Counted from the stretch's first letter, positions 1-7,912 are shown. The stretch is 9,471 bases of DNA from an uncultured Granulicatella sp. (GCA_938017885.1 CALIJD010000078.1:1-9471), one strand, 5' to 3'. Numbers and translations: made by a program. The notes: generated by a model from the letters alone, not told the origin.

Positions 1-2
1 AT

Positions 3-980
3 GCAGCCACTCTTGCTATCGCTGAATATATAGGTGGTTCCGAGGCGAATTGGATTGAACGCATGGAGGCAAAACTAAATCAATGGGGCATTAAAGATGC
101 AACGATTATTAATGTAACAGGATTACCGAATAAATATGGTGGCAGCGAAAAAAATCCAGCTTTTGGAGACGAAGATGAAAATAGTATGTCTGCTCGTTCT
201 GTTGCAATTATTGCTAAAAATTTAGTCAATGATTTTCCTGAGATTTTGAAGATTTCGTCGATTTCAACTCAAACTTTCCGTCCAAATGGCTCAGGAACAA
301 CTAAAATGGATAACTTCAATTACTTACTACCAGGGCTCCTGTTTGAATATGAAGGGGTAACAGGATTGAAGACTGGAACGAGTGAATCCGGTGGAGCTTC
401 AATTACGACAACAGCAACACGAAATGGATTTTCTGTAATCGTGGTGAGCATGGGTTCTAAAGAGCCACTAAACCGATTCAAAGTCACAAGACATCTTTTG
501 GATGAACTGTTCAAAAAGTACGAAGGTCTTATTGTCGGTTCTCCTGGGAAATCCGTACAAAATTTAGCGCCGATTCCTCTGGAAGGAGGGACGGAAGAAA
601 CACTGAGCGTTGACTATGGAAAACCTTTTGTTGCAGCCGTTCCAAAAGGGACAGCTCTTAGCCAAATTAAAATAGGCTTTATTCCGTTAGATGAGTTGAA
701 AACAGAAGATGGAAAAGTAAAAGCGCCTGTTCAAGCAGGACAAACAGTTGGAACATTGACCTTTGAAATGCCGGGTGAAAATCTAGGCTATGTGGATGGT
801 AAAGATCACGGAACGGTAGAAGCATTAGCTGCTTACGATGTGGAGCAATCGAATGTGGTCACAGAAAGTGTCCGTGGAGCAAAAGGTTTTGTTGGACAAG
901 TTGTTCAAAAAGTTCAAAACTTCTTTGGAAATGTATGGAGCGAGATTCAAAACGTATTTACTCCAACAGCCTCTAAATAA
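3..980 (+). CDS. dacA: D-alanyl-D-alanine carboxypeptidase (class A low-mass PBP, DacA/PBP5 type), 5' end missing
   Basis: This enzyme removes the terminal D-Ala from peptidoglycan pentapeptides on the outer face of the membrane. The reading frame is open to the left edge; its first whole codon is at 3 and it starts AATLAIAEYIGGSEANW, which in this family follows directly on the SxN active-site motif. The two bases before it (AT) could end that motif's Asn codon or an Asp after it. The SxxK serine motif lies outside the window. The third motif, KTG, is at 369-377 in the context GLKTGTSESGG, as expected for transpeptidase-fold carboxypeptidases. About 325 codons remain: the end of the penicillin-binding domain, then a beta-rich PBP5 C-terminal domain (roughly 535-850), then an aromatic, amphipathic tail (VQNFFGNVW, about 910-940) typical of the membrane anchor. 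The ATG at 63 is internal and not the start. No convincing terminator follows; the serS promoter begins only 15 bp after the stop. The symbol is by family; paralogues exist in some species. Confidence 0.9.
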   Translation, partial: AATLAIAEYIGGSEANWIERMEAKLNQWGIKDATIINVTGLPNKYGGSEKNPAFGDEDENSMSARSVAIIAKNLVNDFPEILKISSISTQTFRPNGSGTTKMDNFNYLLPGLLFEYEGVTGLKTGTSESGGASITTTATRNGFSVIVVSMGSKEPLNRFKVTRHLLDELFKKYEGLIVGSPGKSVQNLAPIPLEGGTEETLSVDYGKPFVAAVPKGTALSQIKIGFIPLDELKTEDGKVKAPVQAGQTVGTLTFEMPGENLGYVDGKDHGTVEALAAYDVEQSNVVTESVRGAKGFVGQVVQKVQNFFGNVWSEIQNVFTPTASK

Positions 981-995
981 AATACAGTAAAAGGC

Positions 996-1024
996 TTGCA
1001 CTTTTTGCTTAGGGCGTGTACAAT
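996..1024 (+). promoter_or_regulatory. Promoter for the serS T-box leader
   Basis: TTGCAC (996-1001) and TACAAT (1019-1024) are separated by 17 bp, a good sigma-A type promoter. Transcription would start near 1031, just ahead of T-box Stem I, so serS is transcribed separately from dacA. Read from consensus only. Confidence 0.75.
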
Positions 1025-1030
1025 CTTAGA

Positions 1031-1277
1031 CAAATGATACAGTATGAATAGTACCTGCGATCCTTTAGTAGAGAGCTAGTGGTTGGTGAAAACTAGCAAA
1101 GAGAGACCAGCGAATCCACATACGGTGCGAGAGCGAAAACATTGATTAAGCTATCCGGAGAAAACCGTTATCTCACAAATGAGCGCAATGGCAACATTGA
1201 AACCGGGTGGTACCGCGAAGACAATTACTCTACTTCGTCCCTAAGACTAGAAATAGTCGGGGGCGGAGTATTTTTTT
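1031..1277 (+). promoter_or_regulatory. Seryl T-box riboswitch leader of serS
   Basis: This leader RNA senses uncharged tRNA-Ser and lets transcription into serS continue when serine charging is low. Stem I base: GTATG (1042-1046) pairs with CATAC (1118-1122). The internal loop has AGTA (1050-1053) on one side and GAA-TCC-A (1112-1118) on the other, giving UCC (1115-1117) as the serine specifier codon. The distal helix GCTAGT (1075-1080)/ACTAGC (1092-1097) carries the conserved GGTTGGTGAAA loop. The T-box sequence GGGTGGTACCGCG is at 1205-1217. The antiterminator pairs GGG (1205-1207) with CCC (1239-1241) and GCGAAG (1215-1220) with CTTCGT (1233-1238), leaving the TGGTACC bulge (1208-1214) that binds the tRNA acceptor end. 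A competing terminator overlaps it. An AGC serine triplet at 1109-1111 is an alternative specifier but lacks the GAA-NNN-A context. Confidence 0.93.
1232..1277 (+). terminator. T-box regulated intrinsic terminator
   Basis: ACTTCGTCCC (1232-1241) pairs, with G-U wobbles, with GGGGGCGGAGT (1259-1269). The stem is continued by GACTA (1245-1249)/TAGTC (1254-1258) around a GAAA-like loop and followed by seven T residues (1271-1277). The left arm is the same segment that forms the 3' half of the antiterminator, so the two structures exclude each other. It forms when tRNA-Ser is charged and stops transcription 25 bp before serS. Confidence 0.92.
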
Positions 1278-1301
1278 ATATAGAAAATGGAGGGAAAATA
1301 G

Positions 1302-2579
<1,278 letters not shown>

Positions 2580-2600
2580 TCAACTCTCTATGAAATAGAA

Positions 2601-2641
2601 AAGAGCCGCTGTGGAAATCCCACAGTGGCTCTTGTTTTTGT
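2601..2641 (+). terminator. serS terminator, probably also used by the convergent gene
   Basis: A 14-bp stem, AAGAGCCGCTGTGG (2601-2614) with CCACAGTGGCTCTT (2620-2633), has one G-U pair, a 5-nt loop and a GTTTTTGT tract. It is a strong rho-independent terminator for serS. The minus-strand gene ends at 2645, only a few bases away, and reading leftward the same stem is followed by the weaker TTCTATTT run, so it likely stops both converging transcripts. Confidence 0.92.
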
Positions 2642-2644
2642 CAT

Positions 2645-4435
2645 TTATTTACTGAACACTAAAGTAATTCCGAGTGCTCGTAAAAACTGATCCATTAATG
2701 TATTGTTCTTTTTATAATCGTCTTGGAAATCTTTCACTAGTTGAACTTCATCAGTAATAATCCCATTCACAGGACTATTCAAATATTTTTGGATGACATC
2801 TTCACTATTGATGGTCCAAACATAGACTTCATGTCCTTGTTGCTGCGCGTTTAGGACGAGTAATTCTTGATAAGAAAAGTCTTCTATAACAAAGAAATCG
2901 ACTTTTGGATTGCCAAATCCTCCGAATTGGAAGGGAATAACATAACCCGTATTAATTTCTGGAGCTTTTTCTTCTAGTTCTTCCATCACTTTCAAATCAA
3001 GGGACATGACTTTGTTAGAAGAATCGATGCCTAACTCTTTATATTTTTGGATAAAGAGGTCTACATAATTTTCAGGTTCTCCACCATGGGGTTTTAATTC
3101 AATGATGAGTGGAATATTCAAATCTTTAGCTTCTCGGTAAAATTCCTCGAAGGTGGGGATATGGCTAGCAAATTCCGATTGATAAATCGGTAATCCCCTT
3201 ACTTCATCTAAGGTCATATTTTGAACACGTTTATTCAGACGAGCGAGTCGTTTTAGATTGTAATCATGCATTACCACGAATTGATGATCTTTGGTTAAGA
3301 GAATATCCATTTCTACCATGGTAGCTCCTGCCTCTTTTGCAGCTTTAATTCCTTCAAGGGAATTTTCGACCGCCTTTGAAGTATATCCACGATGGCCGAT
3401 AATTGCTTGGTCAGGCATGGCATCTTTGGCATAGGTTGATAGAGTTGTAGAGGCCGCGTTTCCAATCACAAAAATGAGAGCAACGGCTGTGACGATTTTT
3501 CTCTTATGTTTCACTTCAGGAAGATGTTGGTATAAATGAAGGGAAACTAGTTTTCGCTCGTGAATCACTTTTGTCATCACAATGAAGGTAGCCATTTTTG
3601 TATAAATGATAATGAACTCTTGAATGAGTTTAGCAATCGTGAGGACACTGCTCAGTAGAAAAACATTGTCTCCTTCGGGATTGATAAGAGATACCAAAGC
3701 AACACTCAAAAAGGAAATAGCCACAACAAAGATGAATAGTACAGCTTCGACGACACCAACGATAAAGAGGAGTCTCCACGTATTCCCTTTAGTAATCTTC
3801 CAACTGTGTAGAATATTTTTAGTAAAAGGTTGATCTGTCAGAATTTGTAGTGGAATTGCAAAGGAACTTCTAGCGTGAAGATAAAGGAGCAATACAATTA
3901 AAATCGTGTAGATTATGACGCCACTCCCAGTTTTGGTGATTTCTCCCGTTATGAAACTAGGAATATAAATATTTTTGGAAATAAAGGTTAAATCTCCTAA
4001 ATTAATAATCGGAAGAAGCGTTATAAAATAGAGTAAAAACGCAATAAAATTTCCGTTTAGGAGTTGCTTTAATTCAATAAAGGCATTTTTAACACTGGTT
4101 CGCCATGAAAAATGTGTTTTTCGAATTGTTCCATAGATCATAAAAATCAGAATCGAGAACTCCAAAAACAGAATAAAGGCAAACGCGAGTAAGTAAATAA
4201 GGATGAAAGGAATCATCCAAGGGTTTAATAAAACATGTTTAAAATTTGAAAAGGTTAAATTGGCTTGACCTGCAAAAAAGAGCATCCCTTTAAAAATTAG
4301 CGATAATAATCCAAATCCAAAGACGGAGATAAATAGCTGTAGGAATAAGGAATTGCGTAAATACATCCAACTATGCTTCGTTAAATTGCTGAAGGTAAAG
4401 CGAATCGTTTCCCAGACTGGAATCTTGGTTTTCAT
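2645..4435 (-). CDS. Membrane-anchored glycerophosphodiester phosphodiesterase
   Basis: A 596-residue fusion of an N-terminal multi-helix membrane domain and a C-terminal GDPD domain. GDPD enzymes split glycerophosphodiesters into glycerol-3-phosphate and an alcohol. Hydrophobic helices lie near residues 28-50, 73-100, 128-146, 172-192, 221-250, 262-290 and 313-333; with seven helices and a basic cytoplasmic N-terminus the catalytic domain should face outward (inference). The GDPD core runs from about 344 to 570 with HRG (348-350), EN (357-358), EMD (375-377), HD (390-391), IELKPH (445-450) and VYVWTIN (537-543), so the metal-binding and general acid/base residues look intact. This arrangement matches the known membrane-domain GDPD proteins of Gram-positives. 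The substrate (deacylated phospholipid or lipoteichoic-acid-like polymer) cannot be read from sequence. The start at 4435 has AGAGG (4440-4444) four bases upstream. The gene stands alone, convergent with serS and divergent from the lipoprotein gene. Confidence 0.9.
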   Translation of the reverse strand: MKTKIPVWETIRFTFSNLTKHSWMYLRNSLFLQLFISVFGFGLLSLIFKGMLFFAGQANLTFSNFKHVLLNPWMIPFILIYLLAFAFILFLEFSILIFMIYGTIRKTHFSWRTSVKNAFIELKQLLNGNFIAFLLYFITLLPIINLGDLTFISKNIYIPSFITGEITKTGSGVIIYTILIVLLLYLHARSSFAIPLQILTDQPFTKNILHSWKITKGNTWRLLFIVGVVEAVLFIFVVAISFLSVALVSLINPEGDNVFLLSSVLTIAKLIQEFIIIYTKMATFIVMTKVIHERKLVSLHLYQHLPEVKHKRKIVTAVALIFVIGNAASTTLSTYAKDAMPDQAIIGHRGYTSKAVENSLEGIKAAKEAGATMVEMDILLTKDHQFVVMHDYNLKRLARLNKRVQNMTLDEVRGLPIYQSEFASHIPTFEEFYREAKDLNIPLIIELKPHGGEPENYVDLFIQKYKELGIDSSNKVMSLDLKVMEELEEKAPEINTGYVIPFQFGGFGNPKVDFFVIEDFSYQELLVLNAQQQGHEVYVWTINSEDVIQKYLNSPVNGIITDEVQLVKDFQDDYKKNNTLMDQFLRALGITLVFSK

Positions 4436-4462
4436 GGTGCCTCTAATAAATTTCTTTCTATC

Positions 4463-4491
4463 AACATAGCATGAACAAACACTTCTATCAA
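4463..4491 (-). promoter_or_regulatory. Promoter for the GDPD gene
   Basis: On the minus strand TTGATA (4491-4486) and TATGTT (4468-4463) are 17 bp apart, with TGC just before the -10 making an extended -10 element. The predicted start point is about 20-25 bp upstream of the GDPD ATG at 4435, giving a short leader. Consensus match only. Confidence 0.6.
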
Positions 4492-4503
4492 GTTGAATTT
4501 GGG

Positions 4504-4518
4504 AATCTTAATAAGATT
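4504..4518. promoter_or_regulatory. 15-bp palindrome, possible operator
   Basis: AATCTTA (4504-4510) and TAAGATT (4512-4518) are perfect inverted repeats around a single A. Its right end covers the first two bases of the rightward -35 (4517-4522), and it lies about 13 bp upstream of the leftward -35. The position would suit a repressor or activator acting on either divergent gene. The sequence does not match a regulator I recognise, and AT-rich palindromes of this size can arise by chance. Confidence 0.35.
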
Positions 4519-4546
4519 GACACTTATTGAGACGATTTAATATAAT
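4517..4546 (+). promoter_or_regulatory. Promoter for the lipoprotein gene
   Basis: Perfect TTGACA (4517-4522) and perfect TATAAT (4541-4546), 18 bp apart, in an AT-rich setting. This is the best consensus promoter in the window and predicts strong expression unless a regulator acts on it. The transcript would start near 4553, about 35 nt before the ATG. Confidence 0.85.
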
Positions 4547-4587
4547 AAAACATATTTAAGATTTTTTAATACTTTAGGAGGACTAAA

Positions 4588-5595
4588 ATGAAAAAGAAGT
4601 TATTAACATTTTTATGCTTAATGGCAACGGTTGTATTAGCTGCCTGTGGATTTAAAAAAGTAGATGCCGGAGACTACCTTAAAACGGCTTTTAGTGGCCT
4701 TGATACAAAAGGACGTATCACCTATCAATTCAATACAGAGGAGTTAATCACCGCTTTCTTAGTAGAGAATCCTAAAGCGGATGCCAAAACGGAATCAGAA
4801 TTAAGAGCGGCTGTTGCTGAAGTTAAAATAACTCCAAGCAAGAGTGAAAATTTATCAAATGACGAAGAAGTTACTTTAACGTTCGCAAACACAAAGAATA
4901 TAGAAAAATTTGTGACAATTCCTTCTGAGAAAAAAGTGAAAGTAACGGGATTAACGGCTGTTAAGAAATTAAATTCTGAAGAATTAGCAAAATTAGTGAC
5001 ATTAGAAGCAACAGGTTTCAACAAAAAAGGAAAAGCAAAAGTTCGCGTAAACGATCCTCGTGTGGCTTCTATGCGTTTTGTAGTTGAAAATGATGGACAA
5101 TTAGAAAACGGAAAAGATGCTAAAATTAAAATTGACGGAAACTTCGATAAAGTTTTAGAATCAAATGGCTATATTTTAGAAGGGGATGGAAGCTTCACAC
5201 TTCCTGTAAAAGGTCTAAAAACCGTGGCTGACAAATTTGAGGATGCAAAAAACAAAGATGAAGTTGTTAAAAAATTAAAAGAAGAAATCAACAAAAAGTA
5301 CACAGATGCGACCGTTACTTTTGATAAAACTTATTATCGTGGATTATCCAGTGGTGTAGGTGAAAGAGGATATGGCGATGGTTTAATCGAAGGGAACGGA
5401 AACCTTGTGATGCTTGTTCGAGTAGAGTATAAATATGCTGGGAAACGTACGCTTGCAATTGGTCTTTCAAACTTAGTAACGAATGCTGAAGGCAATATTG
5501 AATTGAAAGATGCTCAGCTAGTGGATAAATATTTTGACGATTTTGCAACGGCTGCTCAAAAATTAGAAGCGATTGGATATACAGAAGTAAAATAA
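4588..5595 (+). CDS. Uncharacterised lipoprotein with a duplicated module
   Basis: A 335-residue protein of unknown function. Residues 1-20 are a lipoprotein signal peptide: lysines at 2-4, a hydrophobic stretch, and the lipobox LAAC ending at Cys20, so it should be lipid-anchored on the outer membrane face. Two related modules follow. Residues 31-49 (GLDTKGRITY core) align with 137-155 (GFNKKGKAKV core); NLSNDEEVTLTF (88-99) parallels QLENGKDAKIKI (171-182); and both modules close with a V-x-GL segment (KVKVTGL to 122, TLPVKGL to 210). Residues 211-335 form a lysine-rich helix and then an unrelated mixed alpha/beta region. The module resembles beta-rich domains of other Firmicutes surface proteins from memory, without a function to transfer. 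AGGAGGA (4576-4582) lies 5 nt before the ATG. It has its own near-consensus promoter and terminator, so it is monocistronic. Confidence 0.88.
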   Translation: MKKKLLTFLCLMATVVLAACGFKKVDAGDYLKTAFSGLDTKGRITYQFNTEELITAFLVENPKADAKTESELRAAVAEVKITPSKSENLSNDEEVTLTFANTKNIEKFVTIPSEKKVKVTGLTAVKKLNSEELAKLVTLEATGFNKKGKAKVRVNDPRVASMRFVVENDGQLENGKDAKIKIDGNFDKVLESNGYILEGDGSFTLPVKGLKTVADKFEDAKNKDEVVKKLKEEINKKYTDATVTFDKTYYRGLSSGVGERGYGDGLIEGNGNLVMLVRVEYKYAGKRTLAIGLSNLVTNAEGNIELKDAQLVDKYFDDFATAAQKLEAIGYTEVK

Positions 5596-5604
5596 GAGAT
5601 TTAA

Positions 5605-5639
5605 GAGAGACTGCCTGATGTAAAGGCGGTCTTTTTTTC
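5605..5639 (+). terminator. Terminator of the lipoprotein gene
   Basis: AGACTGCCT (5608-5616) pairs with AGGCGGTCT (5624-5632) with one G-U pair and a 7-nt loop, followed by a run of seven T from 5632. It lies 12 bp after the lipoprotein stop and separates this gene from the liv operon. Confidence 0.92.
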
Positions 5640-5654
5640 TGTAAACAAAAGCAC

Positions 5655-5674
5655 TTTTTCATTTTTATGAAAAA
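5655..5674. repeat. AT-rich inverted repeat upstream of liv promoter
   Basis: TTTTTCAT (5655-5662) and ATGAAAAA (5667-5674) are a perfect 8-bp inverted repeat around TTTT, about 25 bp upstream of the liv -35. The segment 5661-5675 matches the CodY consensus AATTTTCWGAAAATT at 11 of 15 positions, so it might be a weak second CodY contact, but the base composition makes chance a fair explanation. Confidence 0.3.
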
Positions 5675-5699
5675 ATTTTTATAAATGAATAGAAAATAG

Positions 5700-5728
5700 T
5701 TGCGAGAATTGTCAGAATATTATATACT
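5700..5728 (+). promoter_or_regulatory. Promoter of the livJHMG operon
   Basis: TTGCGA (5700-5705) and TATACT (5723-5728) are 17 bp apart. The transcript would start near 5735, about 35 nt before livJ. It is the only good promoter between the lipoprotein terminator and livJ, and its spacer contains the CodY-like operator. Confidence 0.7.
5707..5721. promoter_or_regulatory. Predicted CodY operator in the liv promoter
   Basis: AATTGTCAGAATATT matches the CodY consensus AATTTTCWGAAAATT at 13 of 15 positions; the differences are G at position 5 and T at position 12. It fills the spacer between the liv -35 and -10, so bound CodY would block RNA polymerase. CodY is the branched-chain amino acid and GTP responsive regulator of Firmicutes and is known to repress branched-chain amino acid uptake and synthesis genes in several genera. 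That this organism has CodY is assumed. Confidence 0.7.
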
Positions 5729-5769
5729 ACTCTCATCTTAGAAATTTAAAGTATGAAAAGAGGGATCTT

Positions 5770-6927
5770 ATGAAATTAAAACAATTCACATTAGGAGCTG
5801 TGGTTGCAGCCATTTTAGCAGGTTGTGGAAGTGCAGCAGATAGCAACACAGTAAAAATCGGAGGGAACTTCGAATTAACAGGGAACGTAGCAACTTACGG
5901 AACTTCAATGAACAATGCAGCACAATTAGCGGTTGAACAAAAAGGGAAGTTACTTGATAAGGAATTAAAATACGTTTCATATGACAACAAATCAGACAAG
6001 ACAGAGGTAGCTTCTGTTGCGAAAAAATTAGCATCTGAAAAAGTAGTCGGTGTAGTTGGACCAGCAACAACAGGGGATGCAGCAGTATCAATCCCTGTAA
6101 ACGAACAAGCTAAAATCCCAACAGTATTCCCAGCAACAACAGGAGACGGTGTAACATTGAAAAATGCAGGAGATGCATCTTCAGTCTATGAATACATCTA
6201 CCGTGTATGTTTCTCTGACAGCTACCAAGGGGTTGTAGGAGCAAACTTCGTTAACAAGAAATTCGGAAAAGCTAAAGTAGCGATCTTACAAGATACAGGT
6301 AATGACTACTCTAAAGGGTTAGCAGATGCCTTTGAAAAAACTTATACTGATAGCAAAATCGGTGGTTCAGTTGTAGCACGTGAATACTATCAATCTAAAG
6401 ATACAGACTTCCAAGCGGTATTAACAACATTGAAATCTAAAGACTTCGATGTATTATACGTACCTGGTTACTACGAAGAAGTTGGGCTAATCATCAAACA
6501 AGCTCGTGAAATGGGAATCACTCAACCGATCGTTGGTGGTGACGGTCTTTCAAGTGATAAGTTAGCAGCATTAGCAGGAAATAGTGCAAACCTTTCAAAC
6601 GTTTACTACACATCTCACTTCTCAACATTGAGTAAAGATAGTGATGTTCAAGAGTTTGTTAAAGCGTATAAAGAAAAATTTGGTGCAAATCCAGATACTT
6701 TTGCGGCTTTAAGTTATGATGCTACTCAATTGTTAATGAAAGCTATCGAAAAAGCAGGGTCAACAGATCCTCAAGCAATCACAAAAGCTTTAGCAGAAAC
6801 AACAGACTTTGACGGTGTTACAGGAACATTCTCAATGGGTGCTGATCACACACCAGTGAAATCAGCGGTTGTAATCGAGTTCCAAAATGGACAAGAAGTA
6901 AGTGCTCAAGAGTACTCTGCTGAGTAA
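5770..6927 (+). CDS. livJ: Branched-chain amino acid ABC transporter, substrate-binding lipoprotein
   Basis: The extracytoplasmic receptor that captures leucine, isoleucine or valine and delivers it to LivHM. The 385-residue protein starts with a lipoprotein signal whose lipobox LAGC ends at Cys19, so it is membrane-tethered as usual in Gram-positives. The mature part is a type I periplasmic-binding fold: VKIGGNFELTGNVATYG (28-44), the first ligand loop VVGPATTGDAA (95-105), PTVFPATTGDG (117-127), YRVCFSDSYQG (144-154), the second-lobe segment VLYVPGYYEEVG (228-239), VGGDGL (255-260) and a C-terminal GVTGTFSMG (349-357). Family ligand contacts would be in the two ATTGD loops and at Tyr230 and Asp258 (inference by position). 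GAGGGA (5760-5765) is 4 nt before the ATG. First gene of the liv operon. Specificity among branched-chain amino acids, or for a related ligand, is not decided by sequence. Confidence 0.93.
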   Translation: MKLKQFTLGAVVAAILAGCGSAADSNTVKIGGNFELTGNVATYGTSMNNAAQLAVEQKGKLLDKELKYVSYDNKSDKTEVASVAKKLASEKVVGVVGPATTGDAAVSIPVNEQAKIPTVFPATTGDGVTLKNAGDASSVYEYIYRVCFSDSYQGVVGANFVNKKFGKAKVAILQDTGNDYSKGLADAFEKTYTDSKIGGSVVAREYYQSKDTDFQAVLTTLKSKDFDVLYVPGYYEEVGLIIKQAREMGITQPIVGGDGLSSDKLAALAGNSANLSNVYYTSHFSTLSKDSDVQEFVKAYKEKFGANPDTFAALSYDATQLLMKAIEKAGSTDPQAITKALAETTDFDGVTGTFSMGADHTPVKSAVVIEFQNGQEVSAQEYSAE

Positions 6928-6948
6928 TTTTAGGATAAGCATATTTTG

Positions 6949-6984
6949 AAGAGAGGCACGGAGAGTTTCTTCCGCCTCTCTTTT
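6949..6984 (+). terminator. Intercistronic hairpin between livJ and livH
   Basis: AAGAGAGGC (6949-6957) pairs perfectly with GCCTCTCTT (6974-6982), with a further GGA/TCC pairing inside a large loop. Only four T follow (6981-6984), so it is likely a leaky terminator or an RNA-stabilising hairpin protecting the livJ message, rather than a complete stop. No good promoter is visible between it and livH, so livHMG probably depend on read-through. Confidence 0.6.
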
Positions 6985-7021
6985 CCACTAGATAAAGGAT
7001 AGAAATGAAAGGAGAAAATAT

Positions 7022-7903
7022 ATGGAGTTGTTAATTCAACAATTGGTAAACGGGCTCGCAGTCGGAAGTATTTACGCCTTAATTGCGCTTGGATATACCA
7101 TGGTTTATGGGACGATTAAACTGATTAACTTCGCACACGGAGATGTGTATATGATGGGGGCATTCATTGGCTATTTTGCGGTAATGGTCTTGAAATTGAA
7201 TGTATTCCTCGCTTTACTGGTAGCGATGGTGGCTTGTGCCATTTTAGGAGTTGTCATTGAACGTGTGGCGTATAAGCCACTCCGCAAATCGACTCGTGTG
7301 GCTGCTTTAATTACAGCCATTGGGGTTTCATACTTGTTAGAAAATGCAATGAGTTATTTCTTTGGAGCGGAGTCCCGTCCGTTTCCTTCAGATTTTGGAA
7401 TAGAGACATTCACTTTATTCGGAGACGTTTCAGTGAATGGAAAGCAAATCCTGATTTTCGGGATTACAGTTTTATTAATGGCTTTATTACAATTTATCGT
7501 TCGTTATACAAAAATGGGGAAAGCCATGCGTGCCGTTGCCGTTGATGAGAAAGCAGCTCAACTTATGGGGATTGACGTAGATGGAGTGATTTCATTTACA
7601 TTTGCGCTTGGATCAGCACTTGCTGGGATTGCAGGTGTCCTTGTTGGCGTTTATTACAATACAATTTCTACAACAATGGGGATTACAGTCGGACTAAAAG
7701 CCTTCGTTGCAGCTGTACTTGGGGGTATCGGAAGTATTCCTGGAGCGATGGTCGGCGGTTATCTCATCGGTCTATTAGAAACAATGGTAAGCTTCTTCGG
7801 GTATTCACCGTACCGTGATGGAGTGGTTTACTTCCTATTATTTATTATTTTAATCGTATTACCAGCTGGATTGTTTGGTAAAAATGTCAGAGAGAAAGTG
7901 TAG
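7022..7903 (+). CDS. livH: Branched-chain amino acid ABC transporter permease LivH
   Basis: One of the two membrane subunits that form the translocation path. The 293 residues are almost wholly hydrophobic, about eight membrane segments. Family landmarks are GLAVGSIYALIALGYTMVYG (11-30), INFAHGDVYMMGA (35-47), the cytoplasmic loop MRAVAVDEKAAQLMGIDVD (169-187) that docks on the ATPases, AVLGGIGSIPGAMVGG (231-246), and a final helix ending in LPAGLFG (280-286). Length and motifs match LivH. GGAG (7011-7014) lies 7 nt before the ATG. A 94-bp gap with a hairpin separates it from livJ; downstream, livM follows almost without a gap. Confidence 0.95.
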   Translation: MELLIQQLVNGLAVGSIYALIALGYTMVYGTIKLINFAHGDVYMMGAFIGYFAVMVLKLNVFLALLVAMVACAILGVVIERVAYKPLRKSTRVAALITAIGVSYLLENAMSYFFGAESRPFPSDFGIETFTLFGDVSVNGKQILIFGITVLLMALLQFIVRYTKMGKAMRAVAVDEKAAQLMGIDVDGVISFTFALGSALAGIAGVLVGVYYNTISTTMGITVGLKAFVAAVLGGIGSIPGAMVGGYLIGLLETMVSFFGYSPYRDGVVYFLLFIILIVLPAGLFGKNVREKV

Positions 7904-7912
7904 GTGAAGAAG

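Noticed and set aside
985..1010. Possible terminator after dacA
   Set aside because: Only a five-pair AAAAG/CTTTT stem can be drawn, with no T tract after it, and the same bases form the serS promoter. dacA may read through or end at the T-box terminator.
1109..1111. AGC as an alternative serine specifier in the T-box
   Set aside because: It is a serine codon but lies 5' of the GAA element; UCC at 1115-1117 has the usual GAA-NNN-A context next to the basal helix.
5315..5662. Minus-strand open frame opposite the end of the lipoprotein gene
   Set aside because: It would start within AT-rich intergenic DNA and run through the lipoprotein terminator and coding region; no ribosome site or recognisable domain.
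5786..6091. Minus-strand leucine-rich open frame inside livJ
   Set aside because: Pure antisense shadow of livJ; the leucines come from its alanine- and lysine-rich codons read in reverse.
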